Below are positions 1 through 8,762 of a DNA stretch of 64,000 nucleotides, piece after piece; the first letter of the stretch is position 1, and each line of letters starts with the position of its first letter. Source of the DNA: JAWKNZ01 sp041391425 (GTDB lineage Bacteria > Bdellovibrionota_B > Oligoflexia > Oligoflexales > JAWKNZ01); NCBI GenBank assembly GCA_041391425.1, contig JAWKNZ010000004.1, positions 248,001 through 312,000 on the forward strand. The letters run 5' to 3'. A program made the translations under genes and the position numbers. The notes below the pieces were generated by a model, which was not told the DNA's origin, did no database searches, and saw only the letters and a program-made list of their open reading frames with translations.

Positions 1-78
1 AGGCTATCAATATACATAAGTACCCTTTCTGATTGGAAGTTTCTTAAAATAACAGTAACTATATTGTTGATAATGTAA

Positions 79-422
79 CCGGGATCTGAAATTTTTTGAA
101 AAACTGTAGGGCGTGTTGACGTTTCATTTTCGTAACGAGAGACAAATACTTGAAAGTCGCAGCTAGGAAGGGTTTCAAAAATTACCGGAGGTGTACTAGA
201 TGTACATTGAGGATAATTTTTTGAAACCATGACAACGTTGTGACTCAAGGGTTTGGCTCGTAGTAGGAAATGAAACGTCAACAGCCCTAGTATTTTCACC
301 GGATTCGAAGTTCGGCCGGATGCTAGGCGCGAGGAGGTAGGAAACCGCAGTGTACATGTTGGTACATGAGGATTTCCTGGCGACGAAGCAACGACGCAAC
401 CGGCTAGAAATTCGGATCCGGG
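79..422 (-). repeat. Outer repeat family A, copy 1, interrupted by element B
   Basis: This is a minus-strand copy of a ~164-bp repeat seen at five loci here (79, 2168, 7042, 43557, 53583). Its ends are imperfect inverted repeats (CCGGGATCTGAAATTT against CCCGGATCCGAATTTC). The copy is split by the 179-bp element B at 109-287. The six bases outside each end (atgtaa and ttctaa) agree at four positions, a weak hint of a target duplication. It encodes no credible protein; short open frames across it are repeat translations. Confidence 0.85.
109..287 (-). mobile_element. Element B (MITE-like, TA target duplication), copy 1
   Basis: A 179-bp element bounded by GGGCGTGTTGACG and its inverse, flanked by TA at 107-108 and 288-289. 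The right terminal repeat has lost one base (ACAGCCC instead of ACACGCCC). Near the centre a second long inverted repeat (GGTTTCAAAAATTA and its inverse) would allow a cruciform. TA duplication and inverted ends without a transposase are the hallmarks of a MITE mobilised by an IS630/Tc1-mariner-type enzyme; that family link is inference. Confidence 0.8.
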
Positions 423-765
423 TTCTAAGGTAACATCGAGGCTGTATAGATCTGCAAGCATCTTAATAAATTTGCATGGTTATAATTTTATATATGTTAA
501 AATGGCGCCGCTATTTTATTAGAATTACTATAAAAAACTTGCCTTTTATAATCCTATATGTTAATTCTTATCCTTAGGAGATAAAAACTCCATCCATGAC
601 ATCAAAATATAGGCCATGGAAGACAGTGCTAAAAAACTCCATGGGCGATACAATAGCATACAAAAAATCAGCCAATTAGAGCTGTCCTTCGTAATATTGA
701 AGAAATTTTTCTTCAAATAGCTTTTTAGTAAAATACCAGCAGGCTGGTTTCAACAGGAGGCGTAA
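423..765. other. Intergenic stretch without recognisable genes
   Basis: AT-rich DNA between the first repeat and the cytochrome-like gene. I see no open frame with coding character, no tRNA and no clear terminator. The last bases hold a ribosome-binding site (caacaggagg) for the gene at 766. Confidence 0.5.
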
Positions 766-1652
766 ATGTTACCAATACAAAACTTGACTAAGCCTATAAG
801 TATCGTAAGCTTCCTCGTAACAATATTTTTACAGTCTTCATGTGGTGTTAAACCACATTCACCAAATAAACAAAAACCAGCGCAACCTCCAGCTTTGGAT
901 TTGACAGCGGATATAAAAAGTATTCAAGAAAATGTAATCAATAAAAACTGCATTTCTTGCCATGGCAAGGTTGATCCTGACGATGGATTGACCTTACAGA
1001 TATCTCTTCTCTGATTGGCAAAAAATCTAACCTAATTAAACCACAACAACCTGAAGACAGCCTGATTTATACTGAAATAGCTTCAGGGGCGATGCCCCCA
1101 TCAAAAACAGAAAATCTCGATAACGATACAGTAAATATCATTAAGGAATGGATTTTAAAACTCAATCCTAATGACTTTCCAGAGGGTAAAACACATCACG
1201 AACATGAAGATGATGGTGATGATCACCAAGAAGAAGGCTCAGAGAACGGCGACTCCGCAGCACGACCACAAATTGAAGCAAACCTAGCAAGTGTACAAAA
1301 CTGGGTAAATGCTGTTTGCCTCGAATGCCATGATAAAGCAACTGAGAAAAATAATTACACCGACCTTCGTGATATTTCGAAACTCATCAGGGAGAATACG
1401 GAAGAGCCTTCCACTGGTATTGGACGAAAAATAATCACTCCCAATAAACCATATGCTAGTTTGTTTTATGTTTCTATGGATGAGGCCAAGACCGAACCTA
1501 ACAAACTTATGCCTGAAAATAATGAAAAAGTAGAATTGAAAACTTTGGAAACTATACGCAAATGGATTGAATCTCTGCCGCCACTAGAGGAAATAGACCG
1601 GTGTGAACAAGATCCAGACAATCCAGATTGTGAGATCCCTACTATAATATAA
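766..1652 (+). pseudogene. Di-heme cytochrome c-like lipoprotein, frameshifted
   Basis: The N-terminus looks like a lipoprotein signal (hydrophobic run ending FLQSSC, Cys26). A first heme-binding CISCH follows at residues 62-66, and a second CXXCH (CLECH) is encoded near 1317. The pattern of a CXXCH, a 'NLIKP..PEDSLIY' segment, a 'MPPS' turn and a closing helix ending in 'IxxWI' resembles planctomycete-type cytochrome c domains, here duplicated. The first frame stops at 1012-1014; the downstream frame continues the same domain from about 999, so one base is missing near 995-999. A His/Asp/Glu-rich linker joins the two domains. Function is probably periplasmic electron transfer, but neither partner nor redox role can be read from the neighbours. 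Confidence 0.7.
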
Positions 1653-1747
1653 AAAGTTGAAACTAAGGCTGCAGTTTTTACTGTACTTACCATACTTGAA
1701 AGTTGTACTGTTTTTATTGTTACACCATGTATTGAGGAGAACATCAA

Positions 1748-2044
1748 ATGAAGAAAATCATGATAGCAATGGGTTTACTAGGTTTTTCTGGATCAGGATT
1801 TGCGCAACATGATGATCATAGCTTTAGCATCTATGAGCTAAATGACGCTGCTAAGGTTGCGTTGGAAACCTTTGAGCGCATGTCGCCAGAGTCCTTTCCT
1901 TCTGTGTTTGGTATCCAAAGCGTCTTGTCTAATCAAAATGCAAATGTGAAGCTATACTTAAAAGGCGATCAAGGAACTATCCAAGTAAAATATGAATGCC
2001 ACAAGCACGGTAGAGAGATTGAGTGCCACAATTTAGATGAATAA
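1748..2044 (+). CDS. Small secreted protein of unknown function
   Basis: A 98-residue protein with a clear Sec signal peptide (MKKIMIAMGLLGFSGSGFAQ) that probably leaves a ~78-residue mature form. It has a good ribosome-binding site (ttgaggag) before the ATG. The mature part has two cysteines near the C-terminus (YECHKHG and IECHNL), which could form a disulphide or bind metal with the neighbouring histidines; this is speculation. I do not recognise the family. It follows the broken cytochrome gene by ~95 bp and precedes a terminator-like hairpin. Confidence 0.65.
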   Translation: MKKIMIAMGLLGFSGSGFAQHDDHSFSIYELNDAAKVALETFERMSPESFPSVFGIQSVLSNQNANVKLYLKGDQGTIQVKYECHKHGREIECHNLDE

Positions 2045-2069
2045 AGATCCACTTCTAAAGTAATTAAAT

Positions 2070-2098
2070 AAGGTGAGAGGGATTTTCCCCCTCACCTT
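2070..2098 (+). terminator. Rho-independent-like terminator after the small secreted protein
   Basis: The arms AAGGTGAGAGGG and CCCCCTCACCTT pair with one bulge around a short T-rich loop and are followed by TTAAAT. It lies 26 bp after the stop of the gene at 1748. Confidence 0.65.
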
Positions 2099-2167
2099 TA
2101 AATCAATTTCCATATAGCAACCTTCTTGACACCCCCCAAATCTAACTACGCTGGTTACATGTTGTAA

Positions 2168-2512
2168 CCCGGGTCCGAATTTCTAGCCGGTTGCGTCGTT
2201 GCTTCGTCGTCAGGAAATCCTCATGTACCAACATGTACACTGCGGTTTCCCCACCTCCTCGCGCCTAGCACCCGAGCGAACTTCGAATCCGGTGAAAATA
2301 CTAGGGCGTGTTGACGTTTCATTTCCTACTACGAGCCAAACCCTTGAGTCACAACGTTGTCAGGGTTTCAAAAATTATCCTCAATGTACATCTAGTACAC
2401 CTCCGGTAATTTTTGAAACCCTTCCTAGCTGCGACTTTCAAGTATTTGTCTCTCGCTACGAAAATGAAACGTCAACACGCCCTACAGTTTTTCAAAAAAC
2501 TTCAGATCCCGG
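2168..2512 (+). repeat. Outer repeat family A, copy 2, interrupted by element B
   Basis: A plus-strand copy of the family A repeat, in opposite orientation to copy 1, so the two bracket the cytochrome/secreted-protein pair as a large inverted repeat about 2 kb apart. Removing the insertion at 2304-2482 and one TA leaves ~164 bp, matching the uninterrupted copy at 7042-7204. An open frame across it (2199-2579) is only repeat translation. Confidence 0.85.
2304..2482 (+). mobile_element. Element B, copy 2, with perfect TA duplication
   Basis: A 179-bp element with terminal GGGCGTGTTGACG and its exact inverse, flanked by TA at 2302-2303 and 2483-2484. The host site reads 'gaaaatac TA [element] TA cagttt'; the empty site in the copy at 7042-7204 has a single TA. 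This is direct sequence evidence for insertion with TA duplication. An internal palindrome (GGTTTCAAAAATTA and inverse) surrounds the centre. Confidence 0.85.
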
Positions 2513-2585
2513 ATATAATAGGCTTTCTTTAATAATTATGTTAGTATTCCTGCTAAGTCATTCAAATATTAAGGAATAAAGCATA

Positions 2586-3296
2586 ATGAATTCGAAAGAA
2601 AGACGCCTTCACAGGCGGGTATCGGGGATTATAGCTGAAAATTCAAGGATTGTGTTTGCTGACGGATTGCAGCTTGTCCCTATCAATATCAGCTACGGCG
2701 GTTTTGCCGTGTCCCTTCCACAAGAAAAGCACGACGAAATTTGGAAAAATCAAGAACCTCTGGAAATTCACTTCAAAACGCTCGCCAAGGGTGTGGCCGC
2801 TCATGCTAAGCCAGTCAGAAGAGAAGGCTCAATCACTGCCTTTGCAATAGAATACAATAGTATAGAAGCTCTGATGTTTTTACGGGGAATTTTTGAACAT
2901 TGGCAAAATGGTGCCACAGCAAGAGCCATAGACAACGAACGTACTAATCAGGAAGACAATGAGAAAATATTTATCAATGGTGAAGGCCCCTTTGATATTG
3001 TCATAACCAATTTCCATAAAAATCCTCTCCCAGACGTGTTGGTCACTTTTTTATCGGAAGGCGAGTATTACCAAGTAGACTTTTTAAATAGTACATTGCG
3101 CACTGGTAAAACGAAGGCAAGCGGGGCTACAAAACTACCTGGAGCAATCATGAATATGGATGCCAAATTAAATACTGAAGCACTGCGCGAAGCTATTTGT
3201 ATTCTTGCAGGAATAGAATTAGCTGCTTACAAAGAGCCTATCGATAGTATTTTACAAAACTGGGTTAAACAACTGGTGGCAACTTCACAGGCTTAA
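2586..3296 (+). CDS. PilZ-domain protein
   Basis: A 236-residue protein with an N-terminal PilZ domain. The arginine cluster (RRLHRR, residues 5-10) and the later NISYGGF segment (about 33-39) match the RxxxR and [D/N]xSxxG motifs that hold cyclic di-GMP in this family, so c-di-GMP binding is likely. The remaining ~120 residues have no domain I recognise. No signal peptide or membrane segment is visible, so the protein is probably cytoplasmic. It has an AAGGAA ribosome-binding site and starts just after a family A repeat. Confidence 0.75.
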   Translation: MNSKERRLHRRVSGIIAENSRIVFADGLQLVPINISYGGFAVSLPQEKHDEIWKNQEPLEIHFKTLAKGVAAHAKPVRREGSITAFAIEYNSIEALMFLRGIFEHWQNGATARAIDNERTNQEDNEKIFINGEGPFDIVITNFHKNPLPDVLVTFLSEGEYYQVDFLNSTLRTGKTKASGATKLPGAIMNMDAKLNTEALREAICILAGIELAAYKEPIDSILQNWVKQLVATSQA

Positions 3297-3335
3297 TAGT
3301 AACATCTCTAGCTGTAACACTTTTGGAGGTATTAA

Positions 3336-4088
3336 ATGGCTGCAACATCTTATATTAACATCTTCTTTTTCCTTTTAAGTGCCATCTTGACTATAACAAC
3401 TGCTCAAGCAAAAAGTGTCCTTTATCATGTCAACAAAATAGCATATGAAGGCTATGCATTATCCGCTGGTAAGCAAGCACCTGCTGTAATTATTTTTCAC
3501 GATTGGGATGGGCTCACTGCTTATGAGATAAAACGTGCTGAGATGCTAAAAAAAATGGGATATTCAGTTTTTGCCGCAGACTTATTTGGAAAAGGAGTTC
3601 GCCCGACTAAAGATACCGACCGCCGCCAACACACTGGGGAGCTCTATAAGGATCGCGTTAAAATGAGAGCTCTTGTGCAAGCAGCAGTCGATGAAGCTAA
3701 AAAGCAAGGGATGAATACAAAAAATGCAATTGCCATGGGCTACTGTTTTGGAGGTGCGGCTGTCTTAGAGCTAGCTAGAAGTGGTAGCAATCTTAAAGGA
3801 TTTGCTACGTTTCATGGAGGCTTGAGCACACCAAATAACCAGGATTATAGCAAAACAAAAGGCAAGCTTCTGATCATGCACGGTAGTGCCGACAAAGCTA
3901 TTAAGATGAGTGATTTCGCTAAGCTTGCAGACGAACTAGAACAATACAAAATTCCGCATGAAATGATCAGTTATGGGGGAGCCCAGCATGCATTTACTGT
4001 GTTTGGAGGCGAACGTTACCATAAAGACGCCGACCAAAAATCATGGCGCAGCTTTTTAGACTTCCTTAAAAAGCAAACAAAATCATAA
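3336..4088 (+). CDS. Dienelactone hydrolase family protein, exported
   Basis: An alpha/beta hydrolase of 250 residues with a Sec signal peptide cut after the AQA at residues 23-25. The family triad is visible: nucleophile Cys137 in GYCFGG, Asp186 in SADKAI and His218 in QHAFTV. A cysteine nucleophile points to the dienelactone hydrolase branch rather than serine esterases. The signal peptide implies a periplasmic enzyme; the substrate is unknown. It has a strong ribosome-binding site (ttggagg) and is followed 20 bp later by a LysR regulator on the same strand. Confidence 0.8.
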   Translation: MAATSYINIFFFLLSAILTITTAQAKSVLYHVNKIAYEGYALSAGKQAPAVIIFHDWDGLTAYEIKRAEMLKKMGYSVFAADLFGKGVRPTKDTDRRQHTGELYKDRVKMRALVQAAVDEAKKQGMNTKNAIAMGYCFGGAAVLELARSGSNLKGFATFHGGLSTPNNQDYSKTKGKLLIMHGSADKAIKMSDFAKLADELEQYKIPHEMISYGGAQHAFTVFGGERYHKDADQKSWRSFLDFLKKQTKS

Positions 4089-4108
4089 CGAGAGCAATAA
4101 TTCCATCA

Positions 4109-5089
4109 ATGAAAACACTCAAGGACGTAAATTGGAATCAGGTCTATTGCTTTTACGAAGTTGCTCGCAAACTTTCTATGAAAGAAGCCGCGCAATTATT
4201 GAAAGTAGCCAGCCCAACCGTTAGTGAGCAAATAAAACGTCTAGAAGATCTAATTGGAGTTACCCTTTTTCATCGTTACCCCAGAAGGTTAGAATTAACC
4301 AACGAAGGCACTGCACTGTTTAAATGTGCTAAAGAAATGTTTGAAGCTGGGGGGAAATTTCTTGACACTATTTCTCCAGATTCTATAGGGGGCTATAACG
4401 TCCGCGTAGGAATTCAGGAAACATTAGCTGCTTCGATAGGAATAGAATTTATCAACCAATACTGGGATTTATTTGCGCCCTACGGAACAGTAAGTACAGT
4501 CAGAGAAGTACTATTTGAGTCCTTAATTGAAAAGCTAATACAAGGGCACTTTGATTGGGGAATCTCTTTTGAGCAACCTCGCTCCCAGCGCCTAAATTTT
4601 TGTGAGGTTGCCTCTTCAGAACTTGTTTTTTGCTGCTCGCCTCGTATTTATAAAAAATTCAAGCATAGAGAAGACATCATACGCAGTATCCCGATTGCTA
4701 GAAGTACGTGGGATAACGTTTTAAACGAAGCTGTTGCAGATGCTTTTAGGTTACAGAGCATTTACCCTAATGAAATTATTGAAAGCGATCACCATCAGTT
4801 CATCATTGGCCTGGCGCAAAGGGGCCGTTGTGTTGCTGTGTTCCCAAAAGAAACCATAAAAACCGCATCATGGGGCAAATCTTTGAAAGCATTTTCATTA
4901 GAGCAACCTATAAAGATGCAGCTCTATGCAATTTGGGCGAAAGGTCTCGAAAAAATGATTTCGATTAAAAAGCTTACTCAATTGCTAAATATGTCAGAAA
5001 AACCAGATGTGATGAAAGATCCAGATTTACAAATTAAAGTTGGTGGAGTAAAAGATGTGCTTCTAGAAGACAATATAAAACAACCTTAA
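4109..5089 (+). CDS. LysR-family transcriptional regulator
   Basis: A 326-residue protein. The N-terminal ~63 residues form the LysR winged helix-turn-helix (NWNQVYCFYEVARKLS, then SPTVSEQIKRLE and LFHRYPRRLELT). The rest fits a type-2 periplasmic-binding-like effector domain. The opening is reminiscent of the NhaR-like subgroup, although no antiporter lies nearby. It sits 20 bp after the hydrolase gene and may share its transcript, whereas LysR regulators are more often divergent from their targets. Confidence 0.85.
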   Translation: MKTLKDVNWNQVYCFYEVARKLSMKEAAQLLKVASPTVSEQIKRLEDLIGVTLFHRYPRRLELTNEGTALFKCAKEMFEAGGKFLDTISPDSIGGYNVRVGIQETLAASIGIEFINQYWDLFAPYGTVSTVREVLFESLIEKLIQGHFDWGISFEQPRSQRLNFCEVASSELVFCCSPRIYKKFKHREDIIRSIPIARSTWDNVLNEAVADAFRLQSIYPNEIIESDHHQFIIGLAQRGRCVAVFPKETIKTASWGKSLKAFSLEQPIKMQLYAIWAKGLEKMISIKKLTQLLNMSEKPDVMKDPDLQIKVGGVKDVLLEDNIKQP

Positions 5090-5152
5090 ATCTATTGATA
5101 CAGTGAAGGATGTTTTTTTAGGCGTAATGCAGTATGCTAAGTTTTGCTTTTA

Positions 5153-6199
5153 TTAGCCAGAAAAAGCTTCCAAAAAAGTAGCAACATTTTTACCTAAACT
5201 TGTTGCTTCATACCCTCCCTCTTGTACAATAATTGTGGGATATCCAAGCTTACAAATCATAGAACCAATGCGATGGTAATCTTCTGTCACCAATGAAAAA
5301 GACCCTATAGGATCTCCTACATAAGTATCAAACCCTGCTGAAATCACTAACGCATCTGGATTATATTTCTTAAGTTTTGGAATAACATCAGACTCAACAA
5401 CTTGGCAGTAATGTTTACCATCACATCCATCTGGCAACGGCAAATTAATATTAAACCCTTTACCTGCACCAGCTCCTTTTTCTGAAGAATAACCAGTAAA
5501 ATAAGGATAGAAACGCTCTGGATTTCCATGCAAATTGATTACGAGCACCAGAGGATCGTCATAAAAAAGCACTTGCGTGCCATTGCCATGGTGAAAATCT
5601 ATATCTAAGATTGCAATTTTCTTAGCAGACTTTCTCAATTGGTAGGCGACAATAGCAGCATTATTAAAATAACAATAACCTCCGAATAAATCTTTAGACG
5701 CATGATGCCCAGGAGGACGGCAAAGAGCATAAGAAACTTGAGAACGGCCACTAGCAACTTCTTTACCTGCTTCCATAGCACATGCAGCACTCCAAGCGGC
5801 TGCCCCATATGTCGTCGCGTTTAAAGGAGTCCCAGAATCGAAACAAAAAGCGCCTGCATGATGAATATTTTTTGGATCCAAATTCGAACGATCTCTATGA
5901 TAAGGAAAAACACTGGGATAAAAAGTTTGATCTAACGGAAGAGATTGCGCTGCACGAAATACTTCTACCATATGCTTATTATGCACTGCCCCAATTGCCT
6001 GTAATGGAAACTTAGTTGGTTCTTTAATATCAAATCGAGAAGGATCGGCTTTTACGGCACTTAAAATATTCTCTGCTCGATGCGTAGTTTCAGGATGAGG
6101 TATTTTATTACCAAAAGCCCATTCAAATAATGGCTTATGCGCAAGCTGCTCCTTATGAAAAAAAATTGGGATACGCAGCTTGCTCATAGATACAACCAT
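5153..6199 (-). CDS. Histone deacetylase / acetylpolyamine amidohydrolase family protein
   Basis: A zinc-dependent deacetylase of 348 residues. It has RPPGHHA (residues 161-167, catalytic His165-His166), the metal-binding LDIDFHHGNG (Asp201, His203), a later GFDTYVGDP that supplies the third ligand, and QEGGY near the end with the transition-state tyrosine. Length and motifs fit the class II HDAC / acetylpolyamine amidohydrolase group. The substrate could be acetylated polyamine, lysine or a small molecule. A GNAT acetyltransferase lies directly upstream in the same orientation (16-bp gap), suggesting opposed acetylation and deacetylation. Confidence 0.85.
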   Translation of the reverse strand: MVVSMSKLRIPIFFHKEQLAHKPLFEWAFGNKIPHPETTHRAENILSAVKADPSRFDIKEPTKFPLQAIGAVHNKHMVEVFRAAQSLPLDQTFYPSVFPYHRDRSNLDPKNIHHAGAFCFDSGTPLNATTYGAAAWSAACAMEAGKEVASGRSQVSYALCRPPGHHASKDLFGGYCYFNNAAIVAYQLRKSAKKIAILDIDFHHGNGTQVLFYDDPLVLVINLHGNPERFYPYFTGYSSEKGAGAGKGFNINLPLPDGCDGKHYCQVVESDVIPKLKKYNPDALVISAGFDTYVGDPIGSFSLVTEDYHRIGSMICKLGYPTIIVQEGGYEATSLGKNVATFLEAFSG

Positions 6200-6215
6200 A
6201 TTGAAGAAATTAGAA

Positions 6216-6767
6216 TTAAATCATGAGTTGATACAAATGGAAGCCTTCCTCATAGTATGGAACTAACGCCCCATCCTGCCATTTTAACACTTCATCCTTC
6301 GAGCGAGCAATAACCTTAAAACCAAATTTCAGGTATGCTTTCACTGCCCATTTAGCTTCCGGATGCGCTATCAAAACCAAACCTTTTAGCCCCTGTCGCT
6401 TAGCCTCTGCCTTAGCAAACTCCATAAGCTCATGACCATAGCCCTTACCCACATGATCAACATTTAGGTAAATATAACCCAAATAAGCAAAATTTCCTAT
6501 CCTCTGAAAGGAAATCGTTCCAACATCTTCTTTGCCATTATTTCCAAGATAAAATGATCTACGCCGGTAATTCTTTTCTATCCACTCACTACCTACATTA
6601 TGCTCATCCATATCCTTCTCACTAACAAAATTTTCATACCAATCTGAAGACGAACGGATAAACGAAGCTATTTTCGGCATCTCACGATAACTGGCAGCTC
6701 TTATTGATAAAGAATTAGTGATACTTTGTTGGCTGGTCTGGCTAGAATAACTCACAATTTCTCCCAT
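6216..6767 (-). CDS. GNAT family N-acetyltransferase
   Basis: A 183-residue acetyltransferase. The acetyl-CoA binding core is visible (LGYIYLNVDHVGKGYGHELM, matching the R/Q-x-x-G-x-G/A loop), followed by a strand-helix pair (GLVLIAHPEAKWAVKAYLKF). The acceptor is unknown. It precedes the HDAC-family gene and probably forms a two-gene operon with it. A repeat-rich region lies upstream. Confidence 0.8.
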   Translation of the reverse strand: MGEIVSYSSQTSQQSITNSLSIRAASYREMPKIASFIRSSSDWYENFVSEKDMDEHNVGSEWIEKNYRRRSFYLGNNGKEDVGTISFQRIGNFAYLGYIYLNVDHVGKGYGHELMEFAKAEAKRQGLKGLVLIAHPEAKWAVKAYLKFGFKVIARSKDEVLKWQDGALVPYYEEGFHLYQLMI

Positions 6768-7041
6768 GATATTCCAATAACTTTAATGGCATCAGGCCTC
6801 TTAAATTCGTGCAGCATCGCGCAAAAGATCTAACTTCAATCACACGTCTAGTATCTGAAATGATAGAACTAGCCATGTTACTCAGAATCTAGCTGCACAT
6901 CGAGACGACCACGTTCTAAAGGGATAATAGCATTTAAGTTAGGTTATATATACGATAACAAAATTATTGATAGGTATATCCTAATTATAGCATTAGAGAA
7001 ATGTTGGTACTTCTGGAGCATATGGAGCATAGTTTAATCAA

Positions 7042-7204
7042 CCGGGATCTGAAATTTTTTGAAAAACTGTAGTATTTTCAACGGATTCGAAGTTCGCTCA
7101 GGTGCTAGGCGCGAGGAGGTGGGAAACCGCAGTGTACATGTTGGTACATGAGGATTTCCTGACGACGAAGCAACGACGCAACCGGCTAGAAATTCGGATC
7201 CGGG
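7042..7204 (-). repeat. Outer repeat family A, copy 3, uninterrupted
   Basis: A minus-strand copy of family A, 163 bp long with both ends intact. It contains a single TA where copies 1 and 2 carry element B, so it is the empty-site reference. The outside six bases (aatcaa and aaccaa) agree at five of six positions, a possible degraded target duplication. Confidence 0.85.
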
Positions 7205-7234
7205 AACCAAGTCCAACTTCTATCGATCTGATTA

Positions 7235-7413
7235 GGGCGTGTTGACGTTTCATTTCCTACCACGAGCCAAACCCTTGAGTCACAACGTTGTCAGGGTTTC
7301 AAAAATTATCCTCAATGTACATATAGTACACCTCCGGTAATTTTTGAAACCCTTCCTAGCTGCGACTTTCAAGTATTTGTCTCTCGCTACGAAAATGAAA
7401 CGTCAACACGCCT
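7235..7413 (+). mobile_element. Element B, copy 3, standing alone
   Basis: A 179-bp copy of element B that is not inside family A, so the two are independent elements. The left end is GGGCGTGTTGACG after TA (7233-7234). The right end is degraded (CACGCCTT rather than CACGCCCTA). The internal palindrome is kept. Confidence 0.8.
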
Positions 7414-7585
7414 TGATTAATTCATTGCTAATAAAAGTATTCCTAAAAATTATCAAACAAATACATTTATGTAACAAAAAATCTCAAGAAAGCAAAACCT
7501 TGCCAATAATCCCGATAAAGATTATGATCCTGCCAATATTTTCAATAAACGCAAAACACAACACCTGTAGCCTTTAGGAGCACTT

Positions 7586-8688
7586 ATGAAAGTTCTTTTT
7601 CGTACCTTATTGGTATTCATAGCAGCATCGGCATTCTTTCTGCTTCCAACACAGTCGCATGCAAATTCACTAAATCCACAAAAAGAGGTATTATCAAGCT
7701 GGCTACTCACATCTAAAGATAAGAACCAGCTTGATGCAATCGCTAAAGACTTTGAGATTGTTTCAAAAACTGGAAATAATTTTGAAATTTACGTGCCACA
7801 TGCTAAAGAGCAACAGTTTAAAAAACTAGCACCTCGCGCAGTGTTAAAAAGAGCCAGGATATTTCAAGAGAATTAAATCTAGCTATCAAAAAAGATCCAA
7901 ATTATTTATCTGGCTACCGCACCTTTGCACAAGTCCAAGCGGCCCTTCAAACCTTGGCCGCACAGCACCCCCAATTCGTACACTTAAGTCAAATAGGCAT
8001 AAGCGACGAAGGTCGTCCACAATGGGTTCTTAAGCTTTCTGATAATGCACAAAATGACGAAGAAGAACCTGAGCTAATGATAACTGCCGCCACTCATGGA
8101 GATGAAATCATCACTACCGAAACTACCCTTCGATTTGTAGAAGAGTTAGTTGCGGGCTATGGCACAAACGAAAGAATCACAAATATCATTGACAATAATG
8201 AAATATTTTTTATACCAGTTGTAAACCCAGATGGATTTACAAAAAGAGAGCGTTATGCAGCAGGAAGGGATCCAAACCGAGATTATCCTTGGCCAGAAAA
8301 AGAGCAAAGGGTCTCAGTTCCATGTATTGATAACCTCATAAAGTTTTTTCATTCAAGAAACATCGTTGGATCTATTGACTTCCACGCATTTGGTGAGCTC
8401 GTTATGTACCCCTGGGCTTATTCTCGGCAAGCTCCAGATTCTGCTGATCAACTGATTTTTGCAAATCTAGCAAACCAGATGTCAGAAATAAATGCGTATA
8501 CAGCTGGGCAGATATCTCAAGTCATTTATATTGCTAAAGGTTCGAGTGCTGATTATTACTACTGGAAAAATAATACCATTGCTACGGCTGTAGAGCTTAC
8601 CCGTTCAAAAGCCCCAAACTCAGATCAGATTCCTAGAATATTAGATGAGACAAGGGAAATGACTCTTAGATTTCTCGAAAATTTTTAA
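7586..8688 (+). pseudogene. M14-type zinc carboxypeptidase, frameshifted
   Basis: An exported metallopeptidase with a Sec signal peptide (FFLLPTQSHA). The downstream part carries the zinc site THGDE (HxxE), the third ligand in SIDFHAFGE, and the catalytic glutamate in TAVELTRS, so it belongs to the M14 carboxypeptidase fold. The first frame ends at 7876, but the protein clearly continues from about 7858 in another frame (RDISRELNLA), so one base is missing near 7855-7858. If the lesion is real, the product is only a ~96-residue stub. A strong ribosome-binding site (taggag) precedes the ATG, and a terminator follows. Confidence 0.8.
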
Positions 8689-8708
8689 CTAAGCTGCAAC
8701 TAAAATCG

Positions 8709-8747
8709 ACCCCTTCATCTAAAATGAACACGAAGGGGGTAATTTTT
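8709..8747 (+). terminator. Terminator between the convergent peptidase and permease genes
   Basis: The arms ACCCCTTC (8709-8716) and GAAGGGGGT (8732-8740) enclose a 15-base loop and are followed by AATTTTTT. It lies 20 bp after the M14 peptidase stop. Confidence 0.75.
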
Positions 8748-8762
8748 TAAAACCCTCGATAG

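Noticed and set aside
196..399. Open frame in the first repeat, and similar frames at 2199-2579, 7034-7216, 43580-44021 and 53517-53780
   Set aside because: They translate family A or B repeats, share the same odd peptide (SRLAPERTSNP) in several copies and have no independent coding support.
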